Notes under the pieces: generated by a model
The model's input: the letters and a program-made list of their open reading frames with translations, nothing else
Database searches by the model: none
Told to the model about the DNA's origin: nothing
Made by a program: the position numbers and the translations under genes
Shown here: in pieces, positions 33,920 to 43,885 of the stretch
How the letters are laid out: each line of letters starts with the position of its first letter
Position numbering within the stretch: the first letter of the stretch is position 1
NCBI RefSeq assembly: GCF_000420425.1
Contig: NZ_ATUX01000005.1
Span: 558,001 to 622,000 of the forward strand
From: Schaalia vaccimaxillae DSM 15804
GTDB lineage: Bacteria; Actinomycetota; Actinomycetes; Actinomycetales; Actinomycetaceae
DNA: 64,000 bases
Direction: 5' to 3'

Positions 33920-34100
33920 ATTTCGTCGGTTTAACTCTAAGCCGTTGTCATTCGATCCTTCGCGGGTGGCTGAGCGAAGAAAGCGCAGACGAAGACCCGG
34001 CAATGATGATGGGATGATCGACGCGAATGGGACGGTAACTTTTGTGTCCAGGTGTTCGGTAGGTCAAGCCAGATGAAAGAAATTGCCATAGTTCGCTAAG

Positions 34101-34790
34101 ATGATCCCCGTGACTACAGTTCTCCTCGTCGAAGACGATCCCGCGATCTCCGAGCCCCTCGCACGGGCGCTCGGACGTGAAGGCTATGAAGTTCGAGCCC
34201 ACGGAACAGGACGTGGTGCCCTCGCCGAATTCGACGGTGCCGATTTAGTTGTCCTTGACTTGGGACTACCCGATATGGACGGGCTTGACGTTGCGCGAGA
34301 GATCCGCAGCGCAGGCAGCGCTGTACCGATCCTCATCCTGACGGCCCGCACCGACGAAGTCGACATGGTCGTGGGTCTAGACGCTGGTGCAGATGACTAT
34401 GTGACCAAACCGTTCCGTCTGGCAGAACTCCTTGCCCGCGTGCGTGCGCTACTTCGCAGGGGTGCAACGGAAGCCTCCACCTCCGACCTCGTCGCTCAGG
34501 ATGTACGCGTGGACGTTGCAGCACACCGCGCTTTTTCTGGTGAACGCGAATTACAGCTGACTGCCAAGGAATTTGATCTTCTACGCGTCCTCATCCGCGA
34601 AGCCGGGTCCGTTGTCGAACGCGACGCTCTGATGCGCGAAGTTTGGGGATCTGACCCTACTGGATCAACTAAGACCCTTGACATGCATGTGTCGTGGCTG
34701 CGACGCAAACTCGGAGACGATGCCACCAGCCCCCACTACATCACCACTGTGAGGGGAATGGGCTTCCGTTTCGAAATCGGCCCACGCTAA
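34101..34790 (+). CDS. OmpR-family response regulator
   Basis: 229 aa. Receiver domain with phospho-acceptor D53 (VVLDLGLPDMDG), acidic pocket EDD at 11-13 and K in VTKPFRL. The winged-helix effector domain contains LTAKEFDLLRVLIREAGSVV and TLDMHVSWLRRKLGDD. The first codons allow ATG 34101 or GTG 34113. It is followed after 21 bp by a histidine kinase gene, so the two form a two-component system. The signal is unknown. Confidence 0.95.
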   Translation: MIPVTTVLLVEDDPAISEPLARALGREGYEVRAHGTGRGALAEFDGADLVVLDLGLPDMDGLDVAREIRSAGSAVPILILTARTDEVDMVVGLDAGADDYVTKPFRLAELLARVRALLRRGATEASTSDLVAQDVRVDVAAHRAFSGERELQLTAKEFDLLRVLIREAGSVVERDALMREVWGSDPTGSTKTLDMHVSWLRRKLGDDATSPHYITTVRGMGFRFEIGPR

Positions 34791-34811
34791 GCGAAAACCG
34801 CGGGGTGAACG

Positions 34812-36137
34812 ATGCGCAAACGCGCTGTTCGGATGATTCTGACCGTGGTCACCATCGTCGCACTGGTGATCGGGGTTCCCGGGGCAATCGCCTCGTCAAT
34901 CACTCTGTGGAAGATTGAGGAACACGGAGTCGAATCGCGCGCGGTGTCGCTTTTGCGAACCGCTGAACGCAGATCGCAAGATCAACTCCCCCTTACATCT
35001 GCGGGTGTTGAAGCCTGGTTCGATCCTCTAGCCGAGGACTATTCCAGCTACTACGCGCGCATCAAAATTCTCGGGCAAGACTTGGTGTCGGTTGGGAACA
35101 GAGTGACTGGCCCGTCGTTGGCCGCCCTCGAATCAACCCCCTCGGGTACCTCCATCTACCTGGAGGTGAGCGCCAACAACGTTATGCGCGAGATCGTTTT
35201 TATCAATGTCATCTTCGCCGCAGGCATTATTGGTTGCATGCTGCTGGGTTGGTTCCTGGCAGAAAAACTTGCGCGCAGATTATCTGCGCCGCTGATCTAC
35301 CTGGCTGCCCAGGCTGAACAGATCGGATCGGGTCAGGTACGCGCCCGCGTTAAACCCAGCGGCATTGAAGAAATCGACCTCGTGCAAGAAGAACTTGTCC
35401 GCACAGGGGAACGCATGGCAGGCCGCCTAGCTGCAGAACGCCAATTTGCTGCCGACGCCTCCCACCAACTGCGCACACCATTGACTGCGCTATCCATGAG
35501 GCTCGAAGAGATCGAAATGATCTCCACTGAACCCGAAGTCCAAGCCGAAGCCAGAAGCTGTCTGGAACAGGTCGAACGCATGACGGGAGCGGTGAGCGAC
35601 CTGCTCGATACGAATAACCGTGGCGGCGGCCAAACTGAAGCCATTCACATTCTTGAAGCCTTCAACGTCCAGCGCGAAGAATGGGAACCTCAATTCGAAC
35701 GTGAAGACCGTGAACTAATCTTCTTGGACGAAGCAGAGATTCCCGTCCTGGCCGATAGCGGCAAACTCGCTCAGGTTCTGGCCACCCTCATTGAAAACTC
35801 CTTGCACTACGGTGCTGGCACAACCCAGGTTCATGCACGCAAGACCGCCAATAAACGCGGCGTCATTATTGAAGTGAGCGACCAGGGCGAAGGCGTCGAC
35901 GATGAAATTGCTCCCGACGTTTTCGCCAAGGGAGTGTCCGGCCACGGTTCAACAGGAATCGGGTTGGCGCTGGCTATGGATCTGACCAACACTATGGGCG
36001 GCCGCTTGGAACTGACCCAGAACCACCCTCCGATCTTCTCGGTATCGTTGGCTGCGATTCCTGCGTCTTTGGATCCCGATCGCGTCATGCCCGAGGGGCC
36101 GGTGGTGTCGATGGGGCGGCGCTCGCGGCGTTTCTAG
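34812..36137 (+). CDS. Membrane sensor histidine kinase
   Basis: 441 aa. The first membrane helix is about 8-30, then a short extracellular sensor region of about 95 residues, the second helix about 128-151 (FINVIFAAGIIGCMLLGWFL) and a HAMP-like linker. The H-box is FAADASHQLRTPLTAL with H218. The ATPase part has an N-box (LATLIENSLHYG) and G-boxes (VSDQGEGVDDEI, STGIGLALAMDL). It is cotranscribed with the OmpR-type regulator. The small sensor domain suggests detection of an envelope signal; nothing more specific can be read. Confidence 0.93.
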   Translation: MRKRAVRMILTVVTIVALVIGVPGAIASSITLWKIEEHGVESRAVSLLRTAERRSQDQLPLTSAGVEAWFDPLAEDYSSYYARIKILGQDLVSVGNRVTGPSLAALESTPSGTSIYLEVSANNVMREIVFINVIFAAGIIGCMLLGWFLAEKLARRLSAPLIYLAAQAEQIGSGQVRARVKPSGIEEIDLVQEELVRTGERMAGRLAAERQFAADASHQLRTPLTALSMRLEEIEMISTEPEVQAEARSCLEQVERMTGAVSDLLDTNNRGGGQTEAIHILEAFNVQREEWEPQFEREDRELIFLDEAEIPVLADSGKLAQVLATLIENSLHYGAGTTQVHARKTANKRGVIIEVSDQGEGVDDEIAPDVFAKGVSGHGSTGIGLALAMDLTNTMGGRLELTQNHPPIFSVSLAAIPASLDPDRVMPEGPVVSMGRRSRRF

Positions 36138-36222
36138 GGTTTGGGTGCCCTGCGGGAGTGATGCGTGATTCATTCCGAGGACGAGGCCGCCCGGTGTCAC
36201 TGCGGCGCGGTAGGTTAAAGGC

Positions 36223-37386
36223 ATGGAGACCTCTCGTTCCCATCGCCCGATTGTTGCTGTTATTGGTGGCGGACAGCTTGCCAGGATGATGCAAGAGAGC
36301 GCGATTGCGCTCGGCATTGAACTGCGGCCCCTCGTTGAATCTATGGATGGGTCCACAGCTTTGGTGACTGTGGGTTCGCGTCCGGGTGCGGCTGGTGACG
36401 AAGCCGCTGTGCGCGCTCTGGTTCACGAGGCAGATGTTGTGACCTTTGAACACGAGCACATCCCTCAGACTTTACTGGCGACTTTGAATGGGACACTGCC
36501 GATCGAACCTCCAGCGTCTGCTTTGCTATATGCGCAAGACAAATTGGCGATGCGTCAAAAGCTCACTGACTTGGGAGTCCCGTGTCCACGCTGGGCGCGC
36601 GTTTCAACAGTCGACGAGGCCACGGCCTTTGGCGATGAGGTCGGTTGGCCGATTATTGTCAAGACTCCAACTGGCGGGTATGACGGACATGGAGTCAAAG
36701 TCACTCATAGTGGGGACAAGGTTGCTACCTGGCTTGAAGACGGACCCCTGCTGGCAGAAGAAAAAGTCCCTTTCAGCAGCGAGATTGCAGCCCTTCTGGC
36801 ACGTAGGACTTCCGGTGAGATCAAATCATGGCCGGTAGCCACCACTGAACAAGCCAATTCGGTTTGCTCGGTTGTCACCGCTCCCGCGGTGGGCGTCACC
36901 GAGGCGACGACTCGCAAGGCTCAAGATATTGGCGAATTGATCGCCGAAAAGCTCGGTGTAACAGGAGTGCTCGCTGTTGAGATGTTCGTTGTAGGCCAGG
37001 GCGAAGATGAACGCATCTTCGTCAATGAGTTGGCGATGCGCCCCCACAACACAGGGCATTGGACCATTGATGGCGCAGTCACAAGCCAATTTGAACAGCA
37101 TCTTCGCGCTGTCCTTGACCTTCCTTTAGGGTCAACAGATCTGAAGAACCCCGGGACGCACGCCGTCATGGTCAATCTTCTGGGTTCTTCTTTAGATGAT
37201 CCGGCAAGGGCTTTAGCCCGGGCTTGGGAAGATGGCGGAGACCAAGCGAAAGTCCATCTCTACGGCAAGGAAGTTCGCCCTGGCCGCAAGCTCGGCCACG
37301 TTACCGTCGTAGACCCAGATCCGGCGTTGGCACGTACTCATGCCGAAGCCGCGGTTGCAGCCCTTCGTGGTGACCATCTGAGCTAA
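36223..37386 (+). CDS. purK: N5-carboxyaminoimidazole ribonucleotide synthase
   Basis: 387 aa ATP-grasp enzyme that carboxylates AIR with bicarbonate in purine synthesis. It opens with [20 protein letters not shown]. The ATP-grasp lid is [20 protein letters not shown], with [16 protein letters not shown] and the metal-binding region [19 protein letters not shown]. It lies 64 bp upstream of purE, its partner, in the usual order. Confidence 0.96.
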   Translation: METSRSHRPIVAVIGGGQLARMMQESAIALGIELRPLVESMDGSTALVTVGSRPGAAGDEAAVRALVHEADVVTFEHEHIPQTLLATLNGTLPIEPPASALLYAQDKLAMRQKLTDLGVPCPRWARVSTVDEATAFGDEVGWPIIVKTPTGGYDGHGVKVTHSGDKVATWLEDGPLLAEEKVPFSSEIAALLARRTSGEIKSWPVATTEQANSVCSVVTAPAVGVTEATTRKAQDIGELIAEKLGVTGVLAVEMFVVGQGEDERIFVNELAMRPHNTGHWTIDGAVTSQFEQHLRAVLDLPLGSTDLKNPGTHAVMVNLLGSSLDDPARALARAWEDGGDQAKVHLYGKEVRPGRKLGHVTVVDPDPALARTHAEAAVAALRGDHLS

Positions 37387-37450
37387 TCGGCATCGGGTTT
37401 GCGCCGCCCTCGTCACTATTGAATTTGGACCGACCGGAGAGGAAACACTT

Positions 37451-38029
37451 ATGACCAAGGAAACCCAAGTCTCGTCCTTGACCACGCCGCTTGACGTTCG
37501 CCTCACCGCCACCGGTGAAAAACCGCTAGTGGGTGTCGTCATGGGGTCGGATTCGGATTGGCCGACGATGGAACCAGCCGTTGCTGCGCTGGCAGAGTTC
37601 GGTATCGCCTGCGAGGTGGGGGTTGTTTCGGCTCACCGAATGCCCGAAGACATGGTGGCCTACGGGCGCTCAGCATCGGTGCGAGGATTACGCGTCATTA
37701 TTGCCGGAGCCGGGGGAGCAGCCCACTTGCCAGGAATGTTGGCAGCCCTGACTGAACTTCCTGTGATAGGCGTACCCGTCCCACTCAAACACCTTGACGG
37801 GGTGGACTCTCTTCACTCGATCGTTCAGATGCCTGCGGGTGTTCCGGTGGCGACGGTATCTATTGCGGGTGCTCGCAATGCGGGGCTGCTCGCTGCCCGT
37901 ATTTTGGGCGCAGGCGAGGGCGAGGCAGCCGCACAGTTGCGCGACGATATGCGACGTTTTCAGCAGGAATTGCGTGATGTTGCCATGAATAAGGGCGCTC
38001 AGCTTGCACAGAAAGTGGCTCAAGGCTGA
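37451..38029 (+). CDS. purE: N5-carboxyaminoimidazole ribonucleotide mutase
   Basis: 192 aa class I PurE, which converts N5-CAIR to CAIR. Core motifs: [30 protein letters not shown] (catalytic His), [36 protein letters not shown]. The first 25 residues are an extra Thr-rich leader. GGAGAGG precedes ATG 37451. It is probably cotranscribed with purK, and galE follows at 34 bp. Confidence 0.96.
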   Translation: MTKETQVSSLTTPLDVRLTATGEKPLVGVVMGSDSDWPTMEPAVAALAEFGIACEVGVVSAHRMPEDMVAYGRSASVRGLRVIIAGAGGAAHLPGMLAALTELPVIGVPVPLKHLDGVDSLHSIVQMPAGVPVATVSIAGARNAGLLAARILGAGEGEAAAQLRDDMRRFQQELRDVAMNKGAQLAQKVAQG

Positions 38030-38063
38030 CAGACGGTCGGGCACACTCACGTAGACTGGCGTC

Positions 38064-39059
38064 ATGAGCATTCTTGTTTGCGGTGGCGCCGGTTATATCG
38101 GCGCTCATGTTGTCCGACTCCTGCAACAACGCGGTGAGAAAGTGGTGGTCGTCGACGACCTATCCACCGGATCCAAGGACCGTATTGGCGATGCCATGCT
38201 GGTCGAATTAGATGTGGCAAGCGATGAGGCCATCACCGTTTTAACCAACACCATGGTGGATCAGGACGTCACCGCGGTCATCCATTTTGCCGCGCGCAAG
38301 CAGGTGGGTGAATCTGTTGAACGACCCATGTGGTACTACCGCCAAAACATTGGTGGCCTGGCCAACGTGCTTTCTGCGATGCAGGACGCTGGTGTTGATC
38401 AGATGATCTTCTCTTCGTCAGCCGCCGTGTACGGCATGCCTCCGGTTGAGGTTGTCGCCGAGGACGTCGAGTGCCACCCCATTAACCCCTACGGGGAAAC
38501 CAAACTCATCGGTGAATGGATGATGGCCGACTGCGAGCGCGCTTGGGGCCTGAAGTGGATCGGCTTGCGCTACTTCAATGTGGCGGGAGCCGGTTGGCCT
38601 GACCTGGCTGACGGGGCGATCATGAACCTCATCCCCATGCTCCTTGACCGTATCGAACGAGGCGAGTCAGCCAAGATTTTCGGCGACGACTATGACACTC
38701 CGGATGGCACCTGCATCCGCGATTACATTCACGTGCTCGACCTGGCAGAAGCCCACATTGCAGGACTCGACGTTTTAGCTCAGGGACGCCAGCCGGATCA
38801 TCACACCTATAACGTTGGCACCGGCCTGGGCACCTCCGTCAAAGAGATCGTTGACGGGTTGCGTAAGGCAATCGGCTGGGACTTCCCCGTGGAGGTTTTG
38901 GGCCGACGTGCAGGAGATCCCCCCAAACTCATTGGAGACACGCTATCAATCGGTGTGGATCTGGGCTGGAAAGCCAATAACGGCGTTGATGAAATCATCG
39001 AGTCTGCGTGGGAAGGTTGGCAGGCAGGGCCACGCAAAATCACTGTGCCGGGCCAGTAA
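38064..39059 (+). CDS. galE: UDP-glucose 4-epimerase
   Basis: 331 aa extended SDR. The NAD-binding motif is VCGGAGYIGAHVVRLLQQRG; VVVDDLSTGS, FAARKQVGESV, SSSAAVYGMPP and the YGETK catalytic Tyr-Lys pair follow, with RYFNVAGA and GTCIRDYIHVLDLAEAH. It interconverts UDP-glucose and UDP-galactose (or the N-acetyl forms) and probably feeds the polysaccharide genes that begin just downstream. A strong stem-loop separates it from the convergent LCP gene. Confidence 0.95.
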   Translation: MSILVCGGAGYIGAHVVRLLQQRGEKVVVVDDLSTGSKDRIGDAMLVELDVASDEAITVLTNTMVDQDVTAVIHFAARKQVGESVERPMWYYRQNIGGLANVLSAMQDAGVDQMIFSSSAAVYGMPPVEVVAEDVECHPINPYGETKLIGEWMMADCERAWGLKWIGLRYFNVAGAGWPDLADGAIMNLIPMLLDRIERGESAKIFGDDYDTPDGTCIRDYIHVLDLAEAHIAGLDVLAQGRQPDHHTYNVGTGLGTSVKEIVDGLRKAIGWDFPVEVLGRRAGDPPKLIGDTLSIGVDLGWKANNGVDEIIESAWEGWQAGPRKITVPGQ

Positions 39060-39112
39060 CAGGTTGTCTGAGCGTATTCATCACATGGTTGAGGTGATGC
39101 GCTGTGACGTGA

Positions 39113-39150
39113 CAGGCGGGGCGAATCCCAGTGTGGATTCGCCCCGCCTG
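39113..39150. terminator. Bidirectional stem-loop between galE and the LCP genes
   Basis: A perfect 16-bp stem (39113-39128 with 39135-39150) with a 6-nt loop between convergent genes. No long T run follows on either strand. Confidence 0.78.
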
Positions 39151-39186
39151 ACGTTCACGTGAAGTTGGCGCGGACTTGACTGAGCG

Positions 39187-40713
39187 CTACTCGAAGTCTG
39201 CTTGCGTGAGCTCCCCGCTGCGCAGGCGGGCAAAGAAATCTGGCGCCGTTGTGTCTTGAAGCAGAACCGCCGCCCCACCCGACGCTGTTGTGTATGCCAG
39301 GGACTCAATGGGAGGTACCCCATTGAGCTCAGCATTGGAAGCTTTGCGGAAGGCCAAGACCATCTGAGTGACGTTAAAAATTGAGGAGTCTTCGTCGACG
39401 GTGAAGGACTTGGAGCCGGCGCGCTCGACTTTCAGTGTTTTCGCTGGATTAATGATTGTCGAGGGCGACAGGGTAGAGGAGATGACCTTAGAGATCACCT
39501 GGCGTTGACGCTTGCTGCGTCCAATGTCGCCTTCGGGATCCGAATAACGCATGCGTGAGAAAGCCAAAGCAGTTGCGCCACCGACGGTGTGGCATCCTGC
39601 GGTCCATTCCAGGCCAGACATGTCGTTGGCGACGTCACCGTCGTAGCAGAGTTCTACTCCGCCCACGGCATCGACCAGGTTCGAGACACCTCCCATGCCG
39701 ACTTCGATGTAGTGATCGACCGTTAGGCCCGTCAAATGTTCGACGGTTTCAACCAACAGTGAAGGGCCGCCGTAGGCGTATGAGGCGTTGATCTTGTCCC
39801 ACCCGTAGCCGGGAATCTCGGCGAAAGTGTCACGGGGGATGGAAACGGCTGTTGCTTGGCCATTCTTTGCCACGTTCACCAGCATGATGGAATCGGTGCG
39901 TGCGCTGTCTTCAAAACCGTCTTGGACGGCTCCGTCTGCACGCGAATCGGAGCCGGCGAGCAGGTACGTGGTCCCTTCCGTGCCCGCTGCACCCGATAGT
40001 GCTGTAGTGCGCCCAAGGTTGGAGTTCGCATCCCATAGGAGGAACGACACCCAGGCGACGATGAGGACAACGAGCGCGATGATGAAGCGACGCAGAGGTC
40101 GGTTTTTGCTTTGCCGGCGAGGCTTTCGAGCAGGGGAAGTTTGTGCGGGGACGGAGCATTCGGGAGCTGGTGCGGTCCTTGGGTGTTGGCTAGAAGCCGG
40201 GCGTGGGGCGGGTGTTTTTCGGCTACTGACGTGGGGCTGTGCAGAGGCACTTCGCTGCACGGATTCCGGCGCGTACGAGGGCGGCGCCTGGCGACGCTGC
40301 GGAGCAAATGCGGGGGGCATTTGCTCTTGGGGTTGCGAAGGCTGATCTCGGCTGACACGGGTGGTGCGAGCCTTGCGAAGACCAGGGATGAATGAAGGAG
40401 GGACATCGTTTGGCTGATCTTGAGTCGTCGGGTTAAGCGGCTTAGCGTCGGGGCCGTCATCTTCGCCGACATACCACTGCTGAGGTTGGGGGACTTCTGG
40501 GGTGAGGCGTGCCTGTGGGTGCCGCGAGGCAGAAGCGGCGCTTCGACCGTGGTCTTGGCTTTCCTTCGCTTGCGGTGCAGTGGCCTTAGGGATGCGTCCA
40601 CCTGTGGGAGGCCCATCGTGATGACCGTCGGGTGAGGCTGTCTTGTGAGCGCCTCCGGCTTGGGGGCGGCGCCGCTGAGGATCGGGCGTAAAAGACGGGG
40701 GATTGGTGCTCAT
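39187..40713 (-). CDS. LytR-CpsA-Psr (LCP) family glycopolymer ligase with long Pro-rich cytoplasmic tail
   Basis: 508 aa. Residues 1-205 are a disordered, cationic, Pro/Gln-rich cytoplasmic tail containing four copies of a PP(S/A)(F/Y)xP motif (near 5, 105, 133 and 145). One membrane helix follows at about 209-226 (FIIALVVLIVAWVSFLLW). The extracellular LCP domain has LLAGSDSRADGAVQDGF, TDSIMLVNV, SIPRDTFAEIPGYGWDKINA and LAFSRMRYSDPEGDIGRSKR, with the conserved Asp and Arg residues that bind the polyprenyl pyrophosphate. LCP proteins attach polymers such as teichoic acids or capsule to peptidoglycan. It lies 3 bp behind the second LCP gene. Confidence 0.93.
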   Translation of the reverse strand: MSTNPPSFTPDPQRRRPQAGGAHKTASPDGHHDGPPTGGRIPKATAPQAKESQDHGRSAASASRHPQARLTPEVPQPQQWYVGEDDGPDAKPLNPTTQDQPNDVPPSFIPGLRKARTTRVSRDQPSQPQEQMPPAFAPQRRQAPPSYAPESVQRSASAQPHVSSRKTPAPRPASSQHPRTAPAPECSVPAQTSPARKPRRQSKNRPLRRFIIALVVLIVAWVSFLLWDANSNLGRTTALSGAAGTEGTTYLLAGSDSRADGAVQDGFEDSARTDSIMLVNVAKNGQATAVSIPRDTFAEIPGYGWDKINASYAYGGPSLLVETVEHLTGLTVDHYIEVGMGGVSNLVDAVGGVELCYDGDVANDMSGLEWTAGCHTVGGATALAFSRMRYSDPEGDIGRSKRQRQVISKVISSTLSPSTIINPAKTLKVERAGSKSFTVDEDSSIFNVTQMVLAFRKASNAELNGVPPIESLAYTTASGGAAVLLQDTTAPDFFARLRSGELTQADFE

Positions 40714-40716
40714 GGG

Positions 40717-42021
40717 TCAGTTGCTCGGAGGGCAGGTTTTGACCTGGGCGGTCTCTGATTGTGCTGTGTCGGCGGGGAGTGGAGCGGTGGGGTCTTCTTC
40801 AGCGACTTGCGTCGGGTCCGCTTGCGATTCTGGTGTCACTGAGCTGGTGGATTGGGCTGCAATCGCAGCAGGGTCTGGGACGGTAAGGACTTGGCCATTG
40901 CCATCCGTGTACTCGATACCGACAGGCAGGCTCTGGTCAGCGATCAAGGCATCCCACAGGTCAGAGGCCATGGGTTCGTCTGCGACCACGCGGTTCTCAT
41001 TCCACGGCGCCGGGTAGTTCGGCATGGTGACAAATTCAATTTTTGCCCGATCAATGTCGAGCAGTGACAGGAGTAGACCAGCATCTGTGTTGACATCGGC
41101 CAGGTTGGGGGAGACTTGCAGCGCGCTAATTGTGGCCTGCAGGAAGGAAATAAGTGCGGGGAAATCCGTAACGTAGTTCTTTGAGAGCAACTCACGCAAC
41201 ATTGCGGAAACGAGCTGCTGCTGACGGCCGATGCGCGAAATATCGGAGCCATCACCGACATTGTAGCGGGCGCGGGCGTAAGCCAAGGCTTGCGTGCCAC
41301 CAAGGAGTTGGCAGCCTGCGGGAAGATCGAGGCCCGCATAGTCGTCTTGTACTGCCTCGTCGAGTTGGAACCAGACTCCACCCAGCGAATCCACCATTGA
41401 AATAAATCCGGTGAAGTCAACGACAACGAATGCGTCGATTGTCAGACCCGTCATGTATTCCACGGTGGACTTGGTACAAGCGATACCGGAGGCTATGTCG
41501 AATCCCCAGTTAGCGCCGATGGAGATCGCCTGATTGAACTGGTCTTCTGTCCAGCCCGATACGGAGCCATCAGTGCGCGTGCAAGATGGAATTTCTGTCC
41601 ACAGGTCGCGAGGGATTGACACGACTTGGATGCGGGATCGGTCTGCAGACACATGGACGACCATCGTGGTGTCACCGCGTAGAGAATCGACTTCTTCCGT
41701 GTCACCTGCTCCCAACTCTGCATTGGCACCGTCTCGTGAGTCTGTGCCAACGACGAGGATGTTGAGAGCGCGGCCTTCGAATTGGTCTGCGGGAAGAGGT
41801 TCTTCGACGGGGCCAGTTTGGGATCCAAGACCGGAGATGTCCAGAGCAGAGTTCTTCACTTGATCTGCTAGAGAGCGATAGAGAAAAGCGCCGGTGGATA
41901 CAACGAATAGGGCTGCGGTGAGAAAAACCGCAGTCAAGATCTTCAGCGCCCCCGGAGGAAATGGATTCGTGGCAGCGTGCTGAACCGTCGCCAGTCCTGC
42001 CGGTTTCCTGTGTCTACTCAC
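40717..42021 (-). CDS. LytR-CpsA-Psr (LCP) family glycopolymer ligase
   Basis: 434 aa from the GTG at 42021. A short cytoplasmic leader is followed by a membrane helix (LKILTAVFLTAALFVVSTGAF). The LCP domain follows: ILVVGTDSRDGANAELG, GDTTMVVHVSADR, SIPRDLWTEIPSC, YMTGLTIDAFVVVDFTGF, ALAYARARYNVGDGSDISRI. The C-terminus carries an extra region (QSLPVGIEYTDGNGQVLTVP) and a Thr/Ala/Gln-rich tail. An upstream ATG at 42141 is in frame but would overlap the preceding gene. Operon with the neighbouring LCP and, upstream, DUF2304 and GT2 genes. Confidence 0.92.
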   Translation of the reverse strand: MSRHRKPAGLATVQHAATNPFPPGALKILTAVFLTAALFVVSTGAFLYRSLADQVKNSALDISGLGSQTGPVEEPLPADQFEGRALNILVVGTDSRDGANAELGAGDTEEVDSLRGDTTMVVHVSADRSRIQVVSIPRDLWTEIPSCTRTDGSVSGWTEDQFNQAISIGANWGFDIASGIACTKSTVEYMTGLTIDAFVVVDFTGFISMVDSLGGVWFQLDEAVQDDYAGLDLPAGCQLLGGTQALAYARARYNVGDGSDISRIGRQQQLVSAMLRELLSKNYVTDFPALISFLQATISALQVSPNLADVNTDAGLLLSLLDIDRAKIEFVTMPNYPAPWNENRVVADEPMASDLWDALIADQSLPVGIEYTDGNGQVLTVPDPAAIAAQSTSSVTPESQADPTQVAEEDPTAPLPADTAQSETAQVKTCPPSN

Positions 42022-42052
42022 CTGCAAGATTTTAGACCCGCAGTCTGTGGAT

Positions 42053-42466
42053 TCACTGGACCTTAGGTGGATCGGGGGTGTTGTCGTGGTCGAGGGGATC
42101 CGCAGTGTCTCGCGAATGGGCCGGTGATGGAGGGTGAACATTAGCTAGAGCGATAGCGCGAGCCAGGTTGGTAATCCGCCTTTCATTGGCCTCATCGCGT
42201 CGATAGGCGGTGGCAATTTGGGCAAAGAAAGCAAGAACTAGGGCGTAGACCAATAGGTTCAGTCCGCGTTCTACCCCCATCTGCGCAGCGAGTCGATTGA
42301 GAACACCTGGAAATAAAACAGCGAATATAGCAAAAGCAACTAAGCAGACTGTCGCCAGGCGCCTAAGGGCCAAATGTGAAGACGAACGAATGGGGCGCAT
42401 TAGCCACCACGCGATGACCAGTAAAGCGCACAGCAATACGAGTTTAATGAGCCAGTATTGCGTCAT
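42053..42466 (-). CDS. DUF2304 membrane protein
   Basis: 137 aa with three membrane helices (LIKLVLLCALLVIAWWLM, TVCLVAFAIFAVLFPGVL, GLNLLVYALVLAFFAQIATA) and a hydrophilic tail with a RRITNLARAIAL helix, the DUF2304 pattern. It overlaps the upstream glycosyltransferase gene by 4 bp. DUF2304 proteins are commonly paired with a dolichol-phosphate-mannose-synthase-like GT2, and the same pair recurs at 60.9-62.0 kb. A role as membrane partner of the glycosyltransferase is inferred. Confidence 0.87.
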   Translation of the reverse strand: MTQYWLIKLVLLCALLVIAWWLMRPIRSSSHLALRRLATVCLVAFAIFAVLFPGVLNRLAAQMGVERGLNLLVYALVLAFFAQIATAYRRDEANERRITNLARAIALANVHPPSPAHSRDTADPLDHDNTPDPPKVQ

Positions 42467-43146
42467 TGTCGCCCCATAATTAGATCGACGAGGATGTTGA
42501 CTGAGTTCAGCAGGGATTGTCCCTTGCTGCGTGAGTAGTCCGTGTAAGCCACGTTGACGCTGGCTTCACGCCAAGGCAACTTAGTCTTTGCAAGCTGCTC
42601 CGTAATTTCGGAAGCATGGGCCATGCGATTCTGTGTGAGTCGAATCTTTTCAAGGGCATCGCGACGGATCACCCTTAAACCATTATGAGTATCTGTCAGA
42701 TCCAGTCCCGTACGCATCCGGGTGACCAAAGTTGCCGCTTTTAATACCAGACGTCGAAGCGCTGACATCTCGGTCTTTTGATTGGTGAGGAATCTTGAGC
42801 CGAGTACAAAGGCGAGATCTTGTGTCTGGGCTTGAGTCACCATTGTCAGAGCGTCCGCGCTGGAATGCTGACCATCGGCGTCGAAGGTGACGACATATTG
42901 GGCATCGGTTTGGGACAACACCCAGTCAAAGCCAGTTTGCAAAGCTGCGCCTTGACCAAGGTTGATCGGATGCTGAGCGACATATGCTCCGGCGCTCGCG
43001 GCTTGCCGAGCAGAGGCATCACTGGAACCATCATCGACGCACAGAACATTTGGGATATGAGTTTTCAAATCAGTGACAACAGCGCCAATTACCGCCTCTT
43101 CGTTGAAGAGGGGCACGACGGCCCAAACCTGATCGAGTGAACTCAT
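42463..43146 (-). CDS. Family 2 glycosyltransferase, polyprenyl-phosphate mannose/glucose synthase-like
   Basis: 227 aa soluble GT-A enzyme. Nucleotide binding: WAVVPLFNEEAVIGAVVTDL and LCVDDGSSDAS. DxD region: VVTFDADGQHSSADAL. Acceptor region: GLDLTDTHNGLRVIRRDAL. It probably loads a sugar onto polyprenyl phosphate for use outside the membrane. Coupled by ATGA overlap to the DUF2304 gene, and divergent from the acetyltransferase gene at 43262. Confidence 0.9.
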   Translation of the reverse strand: MSSLDQVWAVVPLFNEEAVIGAVVTDLKTHIPNVLCVDDGSSDASARQAASAGAYVAQHPINLGQGAALQTGFDWVLSQTDAQYVVTFDADGQHSSADALTMVTQAQTQDLAFVLGSRFLTNQKTEMSALRRLVLKAATLVTRMRTGLDLTDTHNGLRVIRRDALEKIRLTQNRMAHASEITEQLAKTKLPWREASVNVAYTDYSRSKGQSLLNSVNILVDLIMGRQ

Positions 43147-43261
43147 GGGGACATTCTTGCATCACTGGGCCATAGGATTCGGATCGAAAAGAAACTGAGC
43201 ACTGTGGGTCTGACACGCGTGAGCCTACGATGTTGCAGGGACAGACGGAGGACAAAAGACA

Positions 43262-43885
43262 ATGATTGAGGCAAGTGCAGATGTTGCCGCGACTGCGGTC
43301 ATCGGAGAGGGGACCCGCGTGTGGCATCTTGCTCAGGTGCGCGAGGACGCGCATATTGGCAAGAAGTGCATCATTGGACGAGGCGCTTACATCGGGGCAG
43401 GCGTGAAAGTCGGTGACGGCTCAAAAATCCAAAACCACGCCCTCGTTTATGAACCCGCAGAGTTGGGTGCCGGCGTTTTCATCGGTCCAGCAGCAGTTCT
43501 GACCAATGATCATTTTCCTCGAGCTGTCACTCCTGAGTTTGATGTGAAGACCGCGGATGATTGGCATCCGGTCGGTGTTGTTGTGGAAGATGGAGCGGCC
43601 ATAGGTGCCAGGGCGGTGTGTGTCGCGCCGGTGAGGATTGGGCGCTGGGCAATGGTTGCAGCAGGAGCAGTTGTCACTCGTGACGTTCCCGACTTTGCGT
43701 TAGTGGCAGGAGTGCCTGCCAAACAAATTGGGTGGGTCGGCCGCGCTGGGATGCGACTCATCGAAGACGACGATGACGCCAACACCTTTATTTGTCCTCA
43801 AAGTGGTGCGCTGTATCGATTACTCGATTCTCAAACCTTGATTGAGATAGAGGACGAAGGAGCTTTCCAATGGCCCGAGAGATGA
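43262..43885 (+). CDS. Left-handed beta-helix acetyltransferase, WbpD/WlbB-like
   Basis: 207 aa hexapeptide-repeat enzyme: VWHLAQVREDAHIGKKCIIG, YIGAGVKVGDGSKIQNHALV, TNDHFPRAV, AIGARAVCVAPVRIGRWAMV and VPAKQIGWVGRAG. These match N-acetyltransferases that acetylate the 3-amino group of UDP-2-acetamido-3-amino-glucuronate. Its last 16 bp overlap the aminotransferase gene. The next genes encode the transaminase and oxidoreductase of the same pathway. Confidence 0.9.
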   Translation: MIEASADVAATAVIGEGTRVWHLAQVREDAHIGKKCIIGRGAYIGAGVKVGDGSKIQNHALVYEPAELGAGVFIGPAAVLTNDHFPRAVTPEFDVKTADDWHPVGVVVEDGAAIGARAVCVAPVRIGRWAMVAAGAVVTRDVPDFALVAGVPAKQIGWVGRAGMRLIEDDDDANTFICPQSGALYRLLDSQTLIEIEDEGAFQWPER

